Shown here one piece after another: positions 31,875 to 40,005 of a stretch of 64,000 nucleotides of DNA. This stretch comes from Lachnospiraceae bacterium (GTDB lineage: Bacteria > Bacillota > Clostridia > Lachnospirales > Lachnospiraceae), in NCBI GenBank assembly GCA_024697065.1, contig JAILGE010000030.1, positions 1 to 64,000 of the forward strand, read 5' to 3'. The position numbers and the translations under genes are program-made. The notes below the pieces were generated by a model that saw only the letters and a program-made list of their open reading frames with translations, made no database searches and was not told where the DNA came from. How positions within the stretch are numbered: the stretch's first letter is position 1; every line of letters begins with the position of its first letter.

Positions 31875-32888
31875 ATGAAGAGAAGATCGATCGCGTTATG
31901 TGATGATGATGAAAAATATATCGTTAAGCTTCAGGAGAGTCTGGAGCAAAAAGAAAATTTTCCGTTTTCAGTAAATACATATACGGGAGTGGACAGGCTT
32001 AAAGAAAGTCTTACGGATACGGATTATGAATTGATCCTTGCGGAAGAAAAAGCATTTGATGAACTGAAAAAAGATTTGATGAAAGACAAGGATAAACACT
32101 CTCTGATACTTCTGAAAGAAAGAGGGAGCATAAATGATTCGAATGATTTTATCTGGAAATATCAGTCAGCCGAAAAGATCAGAAAGGATATCCTGAAGAT
32201 CTGCGCGGAAAAAGGTGATCCGGACGTGATATTCGGATCTGCGGAAGGCAGGACAAGGATGATAGGGATTTTTTCTCCCGTTGGGAGAGATATACAGACG
32301 TCCTTTTCGTTACTGTTGGGACAGTTCCTTGCAAAGAAGAAGAAGGTCCTGTACCTGAATCTGGAGCCTTTTTCGGGATTATCAAATATGCCGGGGTACG
32401 ATCCTGAAAGTGATCTTACAGATCTCATCTATTATCTTGAAAGTGGTAAAGAAAAGATACGATGTAAGCTGGAAAGCATGGTTGGAAACATCGGAGGTCT
32501 TGATTATGTATCTCCTGCATTTTCATTTTTGGATCTTAGTCAGATCTCTGAATCCAATTGGCTGCTTTTGCTCCAAACCATTATAAACACGGGAAAATAT
32601 GATTACCTGATAGTGGATCTTTCGGAAATGATAAAAGGGCTGTTAAGTATTTTACGGGAGTGTGATGTTGTTTATACCATAACAGGAAGAGAAGGGCTTG
32701 CACCTGCCAGGATGAAGCAATACGAAGAATTGCTGAGACAACAGGAAGGAAATGACATCCTCGAACATACAAGAAAGGTTGAAATGCCGACATTCAGCAT
32801 GCTTCCGTCAGACCTGATGGAACTGCCATATTCGGAACTGGCGGGATATGTTGGAGAGATAGCGGAAGCAGAACTGGAGTGCAGGTAG
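31875..32888 (+). CDS. tadZ: TadZ/CpaE-like pilus localisation protein
   Basis: 337 residues. An N-terminal receiver-like half (about 1-115, without a complete acidic pocket) is followed by a MinD/ParA-like ATPase fold (about 125-300) with IFSPVGRDIQTS at the place of the deviant Walker A and YLIVDLSE as Walker B. CpaE/TadZ proteins position the Tad apparatus. The P-loop lacks the usual KGGxGKT, so ATP hydrolysis may be lost. ATG 31875 follows GGAGG by 6 nt. Confidence 0.8.
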   Translation: MKRRSIALCDDDEKYIVKLQESLEQKENFPFSVNTYTGVDRLKESLTDTDYELILAEEKAFDELKKDLMKDKDKHSLILLKERGSINDSNDFIWKYQSAEKIRKDILKICAEKGDPDVIFGSAEGRTRMIGIFSPVGRDIQTSFSLLLGQFLAKKKKVLYLNLEPFSGLSNMPGYDPESDLTDLIYYLESGKEKIRCKLESMVGNIGGLDYVSPAFSFLDLSQISESNWLLLLQTIINTGKYDYLIVDLSEMIKGLLSILRECDVVYTITGREGLAPARMKQYEELLRQQEGNDILEHTRKVEMPTFSMLPSDLMELPYSELAGYVGEIAEAELECR

Positions 32889-32895
32889 TATCGTG

Positions 32896-34113
32896 ATGAC
32901 CGAGGAAGAAGTTAGAAAAAAACTAAAGGACGAGATAAATTCGCAGATCAGCATGGATCGTGAACTGTCTGATGAAGAGGTGCGGGAGATCATCGACAGA
33001 ACAGTTATCGGTAACGGCAGGAGAATGGGATTATCTCTTGAAATGAAACAGAGATTATCGAGAGATCTGTTTTACTCTATCAGACGTCTTGACGTGCTGC
33101 AGCAGCTTACCGATGATCCGGAAGTTACGGAGATCATGATAAACGGGTATGACACGATTTTTATTGAAAGAGCGGGACATCTGTACAAATGGGATAAGAA
33201 GTTTGAGTCACCGGAAAAACTAAGTGATGTTATCCAGCAGATAGTTGCCAGGTGTAACCGCACGGTAAATGAAGCTTCACCCATTGTTGATGCAAGACTT
33301 GAAAACGGATCCAGGGTAAATATTGTTCTCAATCCTGTGGCTTTGAACGGTCCCATAGTAACTATCCGACGTTTTCCGGAGAAACCGTTTCTGATGGAGG
33401 ATCTGATGAGATTCGGAGCGATCAATGAAGAAGCGGTTTCTTTTCTAAAGAATCTGGTTATAGCCGGATATAACATCTTTATCAGCGGAGGTACCGGAAG
33501 TGGAAAGACCACTTTTCTGAATGCATTATCGGATTTCATCCCAAAAGATGAAAGGATAATTACCATCGAAGACAGTGCCGAATTGCAGATAGTGGGAGTC
33601 GACAATCTGGTGAGGCTTGAGACGAGGAATGCAAACGTGGAAGGATGCAGCGAGATAACCATAAGAGATCTGATCCGGTCCAGTCTCAGAATGAGACCTG
33701 ATCGGATCATAGTAGGAGAAGTGAGAGGAGCTGAAGCCATAGATATGGTCCAGGCCCTTAATACAGGACACGATGGAAGTCTCAGTACGGGACACAGCAA
33801 CAGTGCTTCCGATATGCTGTCGCGTCTGGAGACCATGATAATGATGGGAATGGATCTTCCGATATCTGCCATCAGAGGACAGATCGCAAGCGGGATAGAC
33901 ATAATAGTTCATCTCGGGAGATTACGTGACAAAAGCAGAAAGGTACTGGAGATAGTGGAAATACTGGGTTATGAAGATGATGTCATAAAGACATCGACGT
34001 TGTACAGTTTTAAAGAGGAAGGTGAAGATGAAAAAGGAAAGATCGTCGGAAGGCTTCTTGCAGAGGATCCGCTTAGCCATACTGAAAAGCTCAGGGCGGC
34101 GGGGCTCATGTGA
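32896..34113 (+). CDS. tadA: TadA/CpaF secretion ATPase
   Basis: 405 residues. Type II/IV secretion ATPase: Walker A GGTGSGKTT, Asp box IITIEDSAELQ, Walker B-like IIVGEVRGAEA and His box LNTGHDGSLSTGHSN. It powers Flp pilus assembly. The N-terminal region (LTDDPEVTEIMINGYD) is typical of CpaF. The next gene begins inside its 3' end. Confidence 0.95.
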   Translation: MTEEEVRKKLKDEINSQISMDRELSDEEVREIIDRTVIGNGRRMGLSLEMKQRLSRDLFYSIRRLDVLQQLTDDPEVTEIMINGYDTIFIERAGHLYKWDKKFESPEKLSDVIQQIVARCNRTVNEASPIVDARLENGSRVNIVLNPVALNGPIVTIRRFPEKPFLMEDLMRFGAINEEAVSFLKNLVIAGYNIFISGGTGSGKTTFLNALSDFIPKDERIITIEDSAELQIVGVDNLVRLETRNANVEGCSEITIRDLIRSSLRMRPDRIIVGEVRGAEAIDMVQALNTGHDGSLSTGHSNSASDMLSRLETMIMMGMDLPISAIRGQIASGIDIIVHLGRLRDKSRKVLEIVEILGYEDDVIKTSTLYSFKEEGEDEKGKIVGRLLAEDPLSHTEKLRAAGLM

Positions 34114-34864
34114 GGGAATCGTAAAAGCTGATTATAATGAATATACGCTTACTTTGAACGAGATCATATTGTACGGCGCAGAAGCCATAGCACTTATCAT
34201 TCTGATATCTTATATCTTCTACAGATCATTTCTGGCAGTGTTCCTGCTGTCACCGACAATAATACTGTTCCTTGATCATAAAAGAAAAAGAAGGATCAAA
34301 TCCGAAAAAGAAAAACTCACATTACAGTTTAGAGAAATGATGCATTCGGTAATTGCCGGGCTGCAGGCAGGTTACTCGGTTGAAAATGCATTTGAACACA
34401 GCTACGACGATCTTATTCTTTTGTACGGAAGGGATGAGATCATACCCAAAGAGATAGAAGTGATCAATCGAAATCTCAGGAACAACCACAATCTTGAAGA
34501 GGTCCTGACAGATCTTGCAGAAAGGACACATGTAAAAGATATAGCTGATTTTGCGGAAGTATTCAGGATAGCCAAGAGAAGTGGAGGAGATCTTACGGCT
34601 ATACTCGGAAACACGGCAGAAGCCATAAGCGACAGGATTGAGGTCAGAAGAGAGATTGCTGTTGGCATCAGCGACAAGAAGATGGAACAGAAGATAATGG
34701 ACTTGGTGCCATTTGGGATCATTTTTTATATCGATGCAACTTCACCGGGTTTTTTTGAACCGCTGTACCACAATCCGGGAGGAGTAGCACTTATGACAGT
34801 TATGCTGGGCGTGTATATATTTGCGTTCCTTCTGGGAGAGAAGATTCTTGATATCAGATATTGA
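34028..34864 (+). CDS. tadB: TadB-like platform protein
   Basis: 278 residues. Two helices near the N-terminus (about 50-85), a T2SSF-type cytoplasmic domain (about 100-225; LQAGYSVENAF, FAEVFRIAKRSGGDL) and C-terminal helices. With TadC it forms the inner-membrane platform. The ATG at 34028 has AGGAAGG upstream and gives an 86-bp overlap with tadA in another frame; no better internal start is visible. Confidence 0.85.
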   Translation: MKKERSSEGFLQRIRLAILKSSGRRGSCEGIVKADYNEYTLTLNEIILYGAEAIALIILISYIFYRSFLAVFLLSPTIILFLDHKRKRRIKSEKEKLTLQFREMMHSVIAGLQAGYSVENAFEHSYDDLILLYGRDEIIPKEIEVINRNLRNNHNLEEVLTDLAERTHVKDIADFAEVFRIAKRSGGDLTAILGNTAEAISDRIEVRREIAVGISDKKMEQKIMDLVPFGIIFYIDATSPGFFEPLYHNPGGVALMTVMLGVYIFAFLLGEKILDIRY

Positions 34865-34887
34865 TAATGAAAAATATGAGGTGAGGA

Positions 34888-36342
34888 ATGAAGATTATCC
34901 TTTTATTATTATTGGCGGCTTTGATCGCGTTTGTTGTGATAACACGAAATGAAGAGCTTCCGGCCGAATGTACTTCTTCGAAGATCCTGATCCCTTTCTT
35001 TCGGACGGGTATGTGGATCACAGGAAAGATATCAGCATCGGAGCGATTTAAGAATCTTCTGATACAAAAGAATTCGGAGAAGATATATCTGTTGCGTCCC
35101 GGTAAGGATGTGACCAGGGAAGGATACATCCATTGTGTAAAAAAATGCGGATTCCTGCTTTTAGCTTTGATAGTAGGAATGGTTATGGTTTTGATCCTGT
35201 CAGTTAAAGGAACAGGAGAGACCTACCTGCAGGAGGGAGATATACTTAACCGTCGCGAATTTGGAGAGGGTGATTATGAGGCGAAGTTATGCGTGACGGT
35301 CGGAGATGAGACTTTTCAAAATGAAGAGATAAGGGTATTAAAGAGAGACTATTCCGATGCGGAAATACAGGAGATGATGCCTGAATTTAAAGAAAAGCTC
35401 GAGCTGGCATTCCTGGGAAATAACGAGTCACTATCCCGGATCAATGAAGATCTGAATCCGATAGGAGAGATAAAGGGCTATCCGTTTAAGGTTGAGTGGA
35501 GCTTTGACAGGAATGTTATAGATTTCAAAGGCCATCTTAATGAGGGAATTCCTCAAAAGGGAGTCATTACTTCAGCTGAAGCCACAATCACCTATCTGGA
35601 TCATATAGAGTTATATGAATTTCCATTGAAGGTATATCCGAAGAATTACTCTCATCGTGATGAGATGCATATGAAGATGTTAAGTGCTCTGGAAAAAGCT
35701 GATGAAGGAAGCAGCACCCAAAAAGAGTATCGTCTTCCCAATACGGCTGACGGGATAGAAGTTGTATGGAAGGAAGAGAAGAAGGATGCTACTGCAGTAT
35801 TCTTTATCATTGCTATTGCTGTTTCTGCTGTGATCTTCTGGGCGCCGGATAATGATCTGAACAGAAAGGTAAAGGCGAGGGATGAACAGCTCCTGTCCGA
35901 TTATCCTGAAGTAGTCAATAAGATAGCCCTCTATGTCGGCGCCGGAATGACTATAAGAAACGCATGGAAGAAAATGACTGATGAATATCAATCTGTAAGA
36001 AAAGCCGGTGCGGATATGAGATATGTTTACGAAGAGATGCTGTTGGCAGTTTATGAGATGGAAAGCGGAAGCGGAGAACTGGCAGCATACAGGAATTTTG
36101 CAAAGCGCTGCAGGCTGCAAAAGTATATTAAGCTGGTATCGCTTTTAGAGCAGAATATAAAACTGGGAGCAAAGGGATTTCTTGATGCCATAAGGCATGA
36201 AGCCATGGATGCGCTGGAAGAGCAGAAGGCCACAGCAAGGAAAAAAGGAGAAGAAGCGGGAACTAAACTGCTTGTTCCCATGATACTAATGCTTTTGATA
36301 GTTATGGTGGTGATAATAGTTCCTGCGTTTGTGACCCTATAG
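34888..36342 (+). CDS. tadC: TadC-like platform protein with large extracytoplasmic insert
   Basis: 484 residues, longer than the usual 290-320. Helix at about 1-20 and another at about 90-110, then about 185 hydrophilic residues (about 112-300) including two strand-rich repeats, a helix at about 304-321, a T2SSF-like domain (about 340-455; YVGAGMTIRNAWKKM) and a final helix. The insert lies between membrane segments and by topology is outside the cell. GAGGTGAGG precedes the ATG. Confidence 0.8.
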   Translation: MKIILLLLLAALIAFVVITRNEELPAECTSSKILIPFFRTGMWITGKISASERFKNLLIQKNSEKIYLLRPGKDVTREGYIHCVKKCGFLLLALIVGMVMVLILSVKGTGETYLQEGDILNRREFGEGDYEAKLCVTVGDETFQNEEIRVLKRDYSDAEIQEMMPEFKEKLELAFLGNNESLSRINEDLNPIGEIKGYPFKVEWSFDRNVIDFKGHLNEGIPQKGVITSAEATITYLDHIELYEFPLKVYPKNYSHRDEMHMKMLSALEKADEGSSTQKEYRLPNTADGIEVVWKEEKKDATAVFFIIAIAVSAVIFWAPDNDLNRKVKARDEQLLSDYPEVVNKIALYVGAGMTIRNAWKKMTDEYQSVRKAGADMRYVYEEMLLAVYEMESGSGELAAYRNFAKRCRLQKYIKLVSLLEQNIKLGAKGFLDAIRHEAMDALEEQKATARKKGEEAGTKLLVPMILMLLIVMVVIIVPAFVTL

Positions 36343-36410
36343 ATTCGATCATTGTATCGTCAGAAATGACGGATGAAATATAAGAGGTAAAAAGAAAGGA
36401 GGATGGGAAT

Positions 36411-36578
36411 ATGGAAGCTTTGAAGTCGTACTTTAAAGACGAAGGCGGTATGGGTACCGTAGAGATAATACTGATCATCGTGGTATTAGTCGGACTTGTA
36501 ATGCTCTTCAGAGATCAGATCACGGATATTGTTAACAGTCTGTTTGAAAAGATCACTGACAGAACTGAAAAGTTTTAG
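36411..36578 (+). CDS. flp: Flp-type major pilin
   Basis: 55 residues. A 13-residue basic/acidic leader ends in GG, followed by MGTVE and a long hydrophobic helix (IILIIVVLVGLVMLF): the type IV prepilin pattern with cleavage after Gly13 and Glu at +5. Mature pilin about 42 residues, like other Flp subunits. Excellent ribosome site AAAGGAGG 8 nt upstream. Its place between tadC and the TadE-like genes supports the call. Its 192-nt downstream gap contains stem-loops (GGCAG...GATCTT/AAGATC...CTGCC, 36610-36645) without a T-run, possibly stabilising the pilin mRNA. Confidence 0.9.
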   Translation: MEALKSYFKDEGGMGTVEIILIIVVLVGLVMLFRDQITDIVNSLFEKITDRTEKF

Positions 36579-36770
36579 TTTTATCCTGCAGGCGTGGATA
36601 TGTGGCAGGGGATCTTTATCCTGAAGATCTGGCTGCCGTTCTAACAGTCATATCTAGCAGTTCTATTTCATCTTATGTCCGGTCTGGACAAAAGATTCTT
36701 CTATTTAAACCGGAATAACGGGAAGACGGGAACCGGATTCCGGGAATCGGCGGAAAAAAGGAGCAGTTAA

Positions 36771-38261
36771 ATGTTCAGTAAACAAGATTATCAAAAAGGC
36801 GCATTAAGCGTTTATTATGCGATGATGCTGGCGGTTATGATACCTCTTATTTTTACAATGATGGAAGGTGCCAGAGTAAATGCAATGAAGATGCGTATGG
36901 AATGTGCCGTTGATCTTGCCATGGACTCTGCGCTTGCAGAATATAACAGAGAATTATTTAAGCAGTACGATCTTCTTTTTATTGATACTGCCTATGATAA
37001 GGGACGGGGATCCCTTGATAATACGATCGCTCACATGGAGGATTATCTTTCCTATAACCTCGAGACGGATAAGGAGGTTATCTTTATTGGAGATCATTCG
37101 GATCTGTTAGGACTTAGATCGGACGATATTGAATTTACAAGAGTATCAAGAGCAACTGACGGAGGCGGAGAGGTATTCAGATATATGGTTCTCTCTTACA
37201 TGCTTGAAAAATACGGACTAGCTTATATTGAAGATGCAAAAGATCTGGCCGGAGTATCGGAAACATCCGGATTGTTTTCCGGTGATATCGAGGAAGAAGA
37301 GGCAGAGGCACAACAGGAACTTGATGATTACGAATTTGAAGTACCTCAGGTCGATGATGGGAACGGAGGAAAAATGGACGATCCCGACTGGGAAGAACCG
37401 GAGAAGGAAGATCCGGCGGCAAACGTAAACCAGATAAGAAATACAGGGATATTGGGGCTGGTGTGCAGTGATGAAATATCACAACAAAGTATAGATCCAC
37501 AAAAATATGCAATGCAAAGGGATCTTGTGGCCGGAGACGGTATGTGCGAAGGATGGGATGAAAGAAAAGGTACGGATTATGAGTTGATGTTCAATGAATA
37601 CATCATGGATAAATGCGGAAATTACAGATCTCCCAAAGAGGGAAGTCTTTTGCGATATGAAACAGAATATATTATTTCGGGAAAAGATAATGACGTTGAT
37701 AACCTCAAAGCTGTGGTTCACAGACTATTGCTGATAAGAGGGACAGCCAATTCGATATATTTTTTTACGGATGTGGAACTGATGTCTGAAGCTGCTACGC
37801 TGGCATCATCTCTTGCAGCCTTAAGTGCGACTCCCGAACTTGAACCTATTTATAAAGCGCTGATCATTGCTGCCTGGATCTACGCGGAAAGCATGAATGA
37901 TCTCAAAGAGATCATGGGAGGAGGAAGAGTCCCCCTTCTGAAGAAAACAGGAGAATGGAAACTGAGTATTGAAAATGCGCTGGGGCTTACTGCCGGAGAC
38001 ATTGAAGGAAGCAAAGGGGAGGTCAGGGATACTGCGGATACGGGCCTGGATTACGGTCAGTACCTGAGGTTATTGCTTTTTGTTACGTCTAAAGAAGACA
38101 GAGTGGGACGTCTTATGAATGTTGTGGAAATGGATCTTCGAAAAGCAGGGTATGAGAATTTTAAATTAGATGAATGCATAGCTGCGGCGACAGTTCAATT
38201 TACTTTCCACAGTACATACGGATACGACTTTTTTATGGAAAGGAGCTTCGGTTATGAATAA
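36771..38261 (+). CDS. DUF5702-type Tad-locus protein
   Basis: 496 residues. The N-terminus has a short KGALSVYYAMMLAVMIPLIFT segment, a pilin-like signal anchor, followed by a long extracellular domain with an acidic low-complexity stretch (about 170-220). Large proteins of this kind sit between the pilin and TadE genes of Clostridia Tad loci and may be a minor pilin or tip component, comparable in position to TadG. Ribosome site AAAGGAG upstream. It overlaps the next gene by 8 nt. Confidence 0.75.
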   Translation: MFSKQDYQKGALSVYYAMMLAVMIPLIFTMMEGARVNAMKMRMECAVDLAMDSALAEYNRELFKQYDLLFIDTAYDKGRGSLDNTIAHMEDYLSYNLETDKEVIFIGDHSDLLGLRSDDIEFTRVSRATDGGGEVFRYMVLSYMLEKYGLAYIEDAKDLAGVSETSGLFSGDIEEEEAEAQQELDDYEFEVPQVDDGNGGKMDDPDWEEPEKEDPAANVNQIRNTGILGLVCSDEISQQSIDPQKYAMQRDLVAGDGMCEGWDERKGTDYELMFNEYIMDKCGNYRSPKEGSLLRYETEYIISGKDNDVDNLKAVVHRLLLIRGTANSIYFFTDVELMSEAATLASSLAALSATPELEPIYKALIIAAWIYAESMNDLKEIMGGGRVPLLKKTGEWKLSIENALGLTAGDIEGSKGEVRDTADTGLDYGQYLRLLLFVTSKEDRVGRLMNVVEMDLRKAGYENFKLDECIAAATVQFTFHSTYGYDFFMERSFGYE

Positions 38262-39045
38262 GGGAAGCTTAACGCTGGAAGCTGCTTTTCTGATGCCGTT
38301 GTACACGTTCTTTATGGTATCGCTTCTGTCATTTTTTGAGATCCTTCATCTGGAACAGAATGTAGATTTTTACTTAAGCAGAGCAGCAAAAGAAATGGCC
38401 CTTTACTCTCCGGCCGGGGATATTTTGTCTGAGGGGGAAGAGGAGATCGATGACGGATTTGCAGAGACTGTAATCTCGGATATCTATTCATACGGAGTGC
38501 TTACGGATAATATTCCGCAAGCATATAGAACGCAGTGTGGGATGAAGGGTGATTTTATATTTCTTCCCACCGATAACGTAGAGGATGTTATCGATCTCAG
38601 TGCTTCCTACAGCGCGACACCCGGAGCAAACGTATTTATGATACCTGACATCGGTCTGATAGGGAGAGCCAGGACACGTGCATGGACAGGTTTTAATACA
38701 GGGGCAGGGAGTGGCCCGGCTCCGGAAGAGAGAATGGTTTATGTCACTGAAAAAGGAGAGGTCTATCACTTAAGCAGAAGCTGTTCGCATCTGAGTCTCT
38801 CTGTGCATTCCATTGATGAAGGCAGCCAGGATTCATACCGTAACAGCAGCGGAGGAAAGTATAAATGCTGCGAAGTCTGCGGAAGTGGTAAAGCCTGTGG
38901 AGAATACTTTATTACAGATGACGGAGACAGATATCACACGGATATAAACTGCCCGGGGCTGAAGCGGACAATATATGAGATCCCTTTGTCGGAAGTAGGA
39001 GACCGGAGAGTGTGTTCGAGATGTTCCGGTGCATATGGAGAGTAG
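38254..39045 (+). CDS. TadE-like pseudopilin carrying two Cys/His modules
   Basis: 263 residues. N-terminus NKGSLTLEAAFLMPL matches the TadE prepilin motif (cleavage after KG, Glu at +5). The C-terminal 100 residues contain two tandem copies of a small module with the pattern V-Y-x-T-x-x-G-x-x-Y-H...C...C-x-x-C (YHLSRSCSHL...CCEVC and YHTDINCPGL...CSRC), a probable zinc- or metal-binding unit seen in various Firmicute secreted proteins. Such a fusion on a pseudopilin is unusual. Ribosome site GGAG inside the previous gene. Confidence 0.8.
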   Translation: MNKGSLTLEAAFLMPLYTFFMVSLLSFFEILHLEQNVDFYLSRAAKEMALYSPAGDILSEGEEEIDDGFAETVISDIYSYGVLTDNIPQAYRTQCGMKGDFIFLPTDNVEDVIDLSASYSATPGANVFMIPDIGLIGRARTRAWTGFNTGAGSGPAPEERMVYVTEKGEVYHLSRSCSHLSLSVHSIDEGSQDSYRNSSGGKYKCCEVCGSGKACGEYFITDDGDRYHTDINCPGLKRTIYEIPLSEVGDRRVCSRCSGAYGE

Positions 39046-39048
39046 AAG

Positions 39049-39495
39049 ATGATCATAAGAGAAGTATGGATTTTTATAATGCTGCTGGCAGGCGGGATAA
39101 AAGACATTAAAACGCAAAAATTATCATATATTTATATGACGGTTTTTGCGTTGGGAAGTCTGATCCTGAGTATGTATCTGTCATATAAGGACGGAATTCG
39201 TGTGGACTGGTTTGAAAGAGGGATGGCGCTGATGCCGGGTTTGTTTTTTATCATGATCTCGATATTGGGAAAAGGTGCGGTAGGATTCGCGGACGGGATA
39301 GTGATTTGCGTGTTGGGGGTCGTGTATAGTCTTAAAGAATGCACAGCGATATCAATGTATGGGATCCTGCTTGCCGCATTGTTCTCGGTTCCGCTCATTG
39401 CTTTAAAAAAGGCGGACAGGCATTCAACGATCCCTTTTATCCCTTTTTTGGGAGCCGGATATATCATCTTTATCTTCATGAGGTATCTTGCATGA
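39049..39495 (+). CDS. Second prepilin peptidase-like protein, variant motif
   Basis: 148 residues, polytopic membrane protein of the A24 fold. First Asp conserved in GGIKDIKTQKLS; at the second site the sequence is GFADG instead of the canonical GxGD, keeping the Asp but changing the preceding glycine. Either a peptidase of altered specificity for the TadE-like proteins that flank it or a weakened paralogue. It lies 3 nt after one TadE-like gene and overlaps the next by 4 nt. Confidence 0.75.
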   Translation: MIIREVWIFIMLLAGGIKDIKTQKLSYIYMTVFALGSLILSMYLSYKDGIRVDWFERGMALMPGLFFIMISILGKGAVGFADGIVICVLGVVYSLKECTAISMYGILLAALFSVPLIALKKADRHSTIPFIPFLGAGYIIFIFMRYLA

Positions 39496-39989
39496 ATGAT
39501 AAAGGAATGATGACAATAGAAGCCTGCGTGATAATCCCATTATCCATTTTTCTATCCATTACGATCCTGTGGATAGGGATAATGGTCTATAACAGAACTG
39601 CGATCGATTATGCTGTATCCGGAGGTCTTATATATGGTGGACAGATAGCGGATAAAGATAATGAAACGGTATGCCGTGAAGTGAGACTTAAAACGGCTGA
39701 GTTATTGAAGGACAGACTGGTATTGGTTGGAGAACCTCAGATAACTGTCAGCGTGGAATTTGGAAATATTGAATCAAGACTGGAGGCCTCCATGGACTCG
39801 CCTCCCGTTCCGGCAATGGGTGAATTATTTAAGGCGAAGACCTGGGATCTCGGAGTAACGAAGAAAGTCAGAAGAGAGAGGAGATCGCAGGTCATCAGAC
39901 TGATCCACAGACTTGATATGGCTGCTAAAGAGGCCGGAAAAGAAATATCAGGAGAAGTGTCAGAAGAAGAAGGAATCCAATCGGAATAA
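39492..39989 (+). CDS. TadE/TadF-like pseudopilin
   Basis: 165 residues. NDKGMMTIEACVIIPLSIF is a prepilin-type N-terminus (cleavage after KG, Glu at +5), then a helix and a soluble domain with a basic C-terminal tail. The ATG overlaps the stop of the peptidase gene (ATGA), which fixes the start; the frame is open further upstream but only inside the peptidase gene. Confidence 0.8.
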   Translation: MNDKGMMTIEACVIIPLSIFLSITILWIGIMVYNRTAIDYAVSGGLIYGGQIADKDNETVCREVRLKTAELLKDRLVLVGEPQITVSVEFGNIESRLEASMDSPPVPAMGELFKAKTWDLGVTKKVRRERRSQVIRLIHRLDMAAKEAGKEISGEVSEEEGIQSE

Positions 39990-40005
39990 AGGAGTGATAG
40001 GAGAT

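Noticed and set aside
33072-33902. 276-codon minus-strand frame inside tadA
   Set aside because: Shadow of a conserved ATPase gene; Ser/Ile-rich sequence without motifs or ribosome site.
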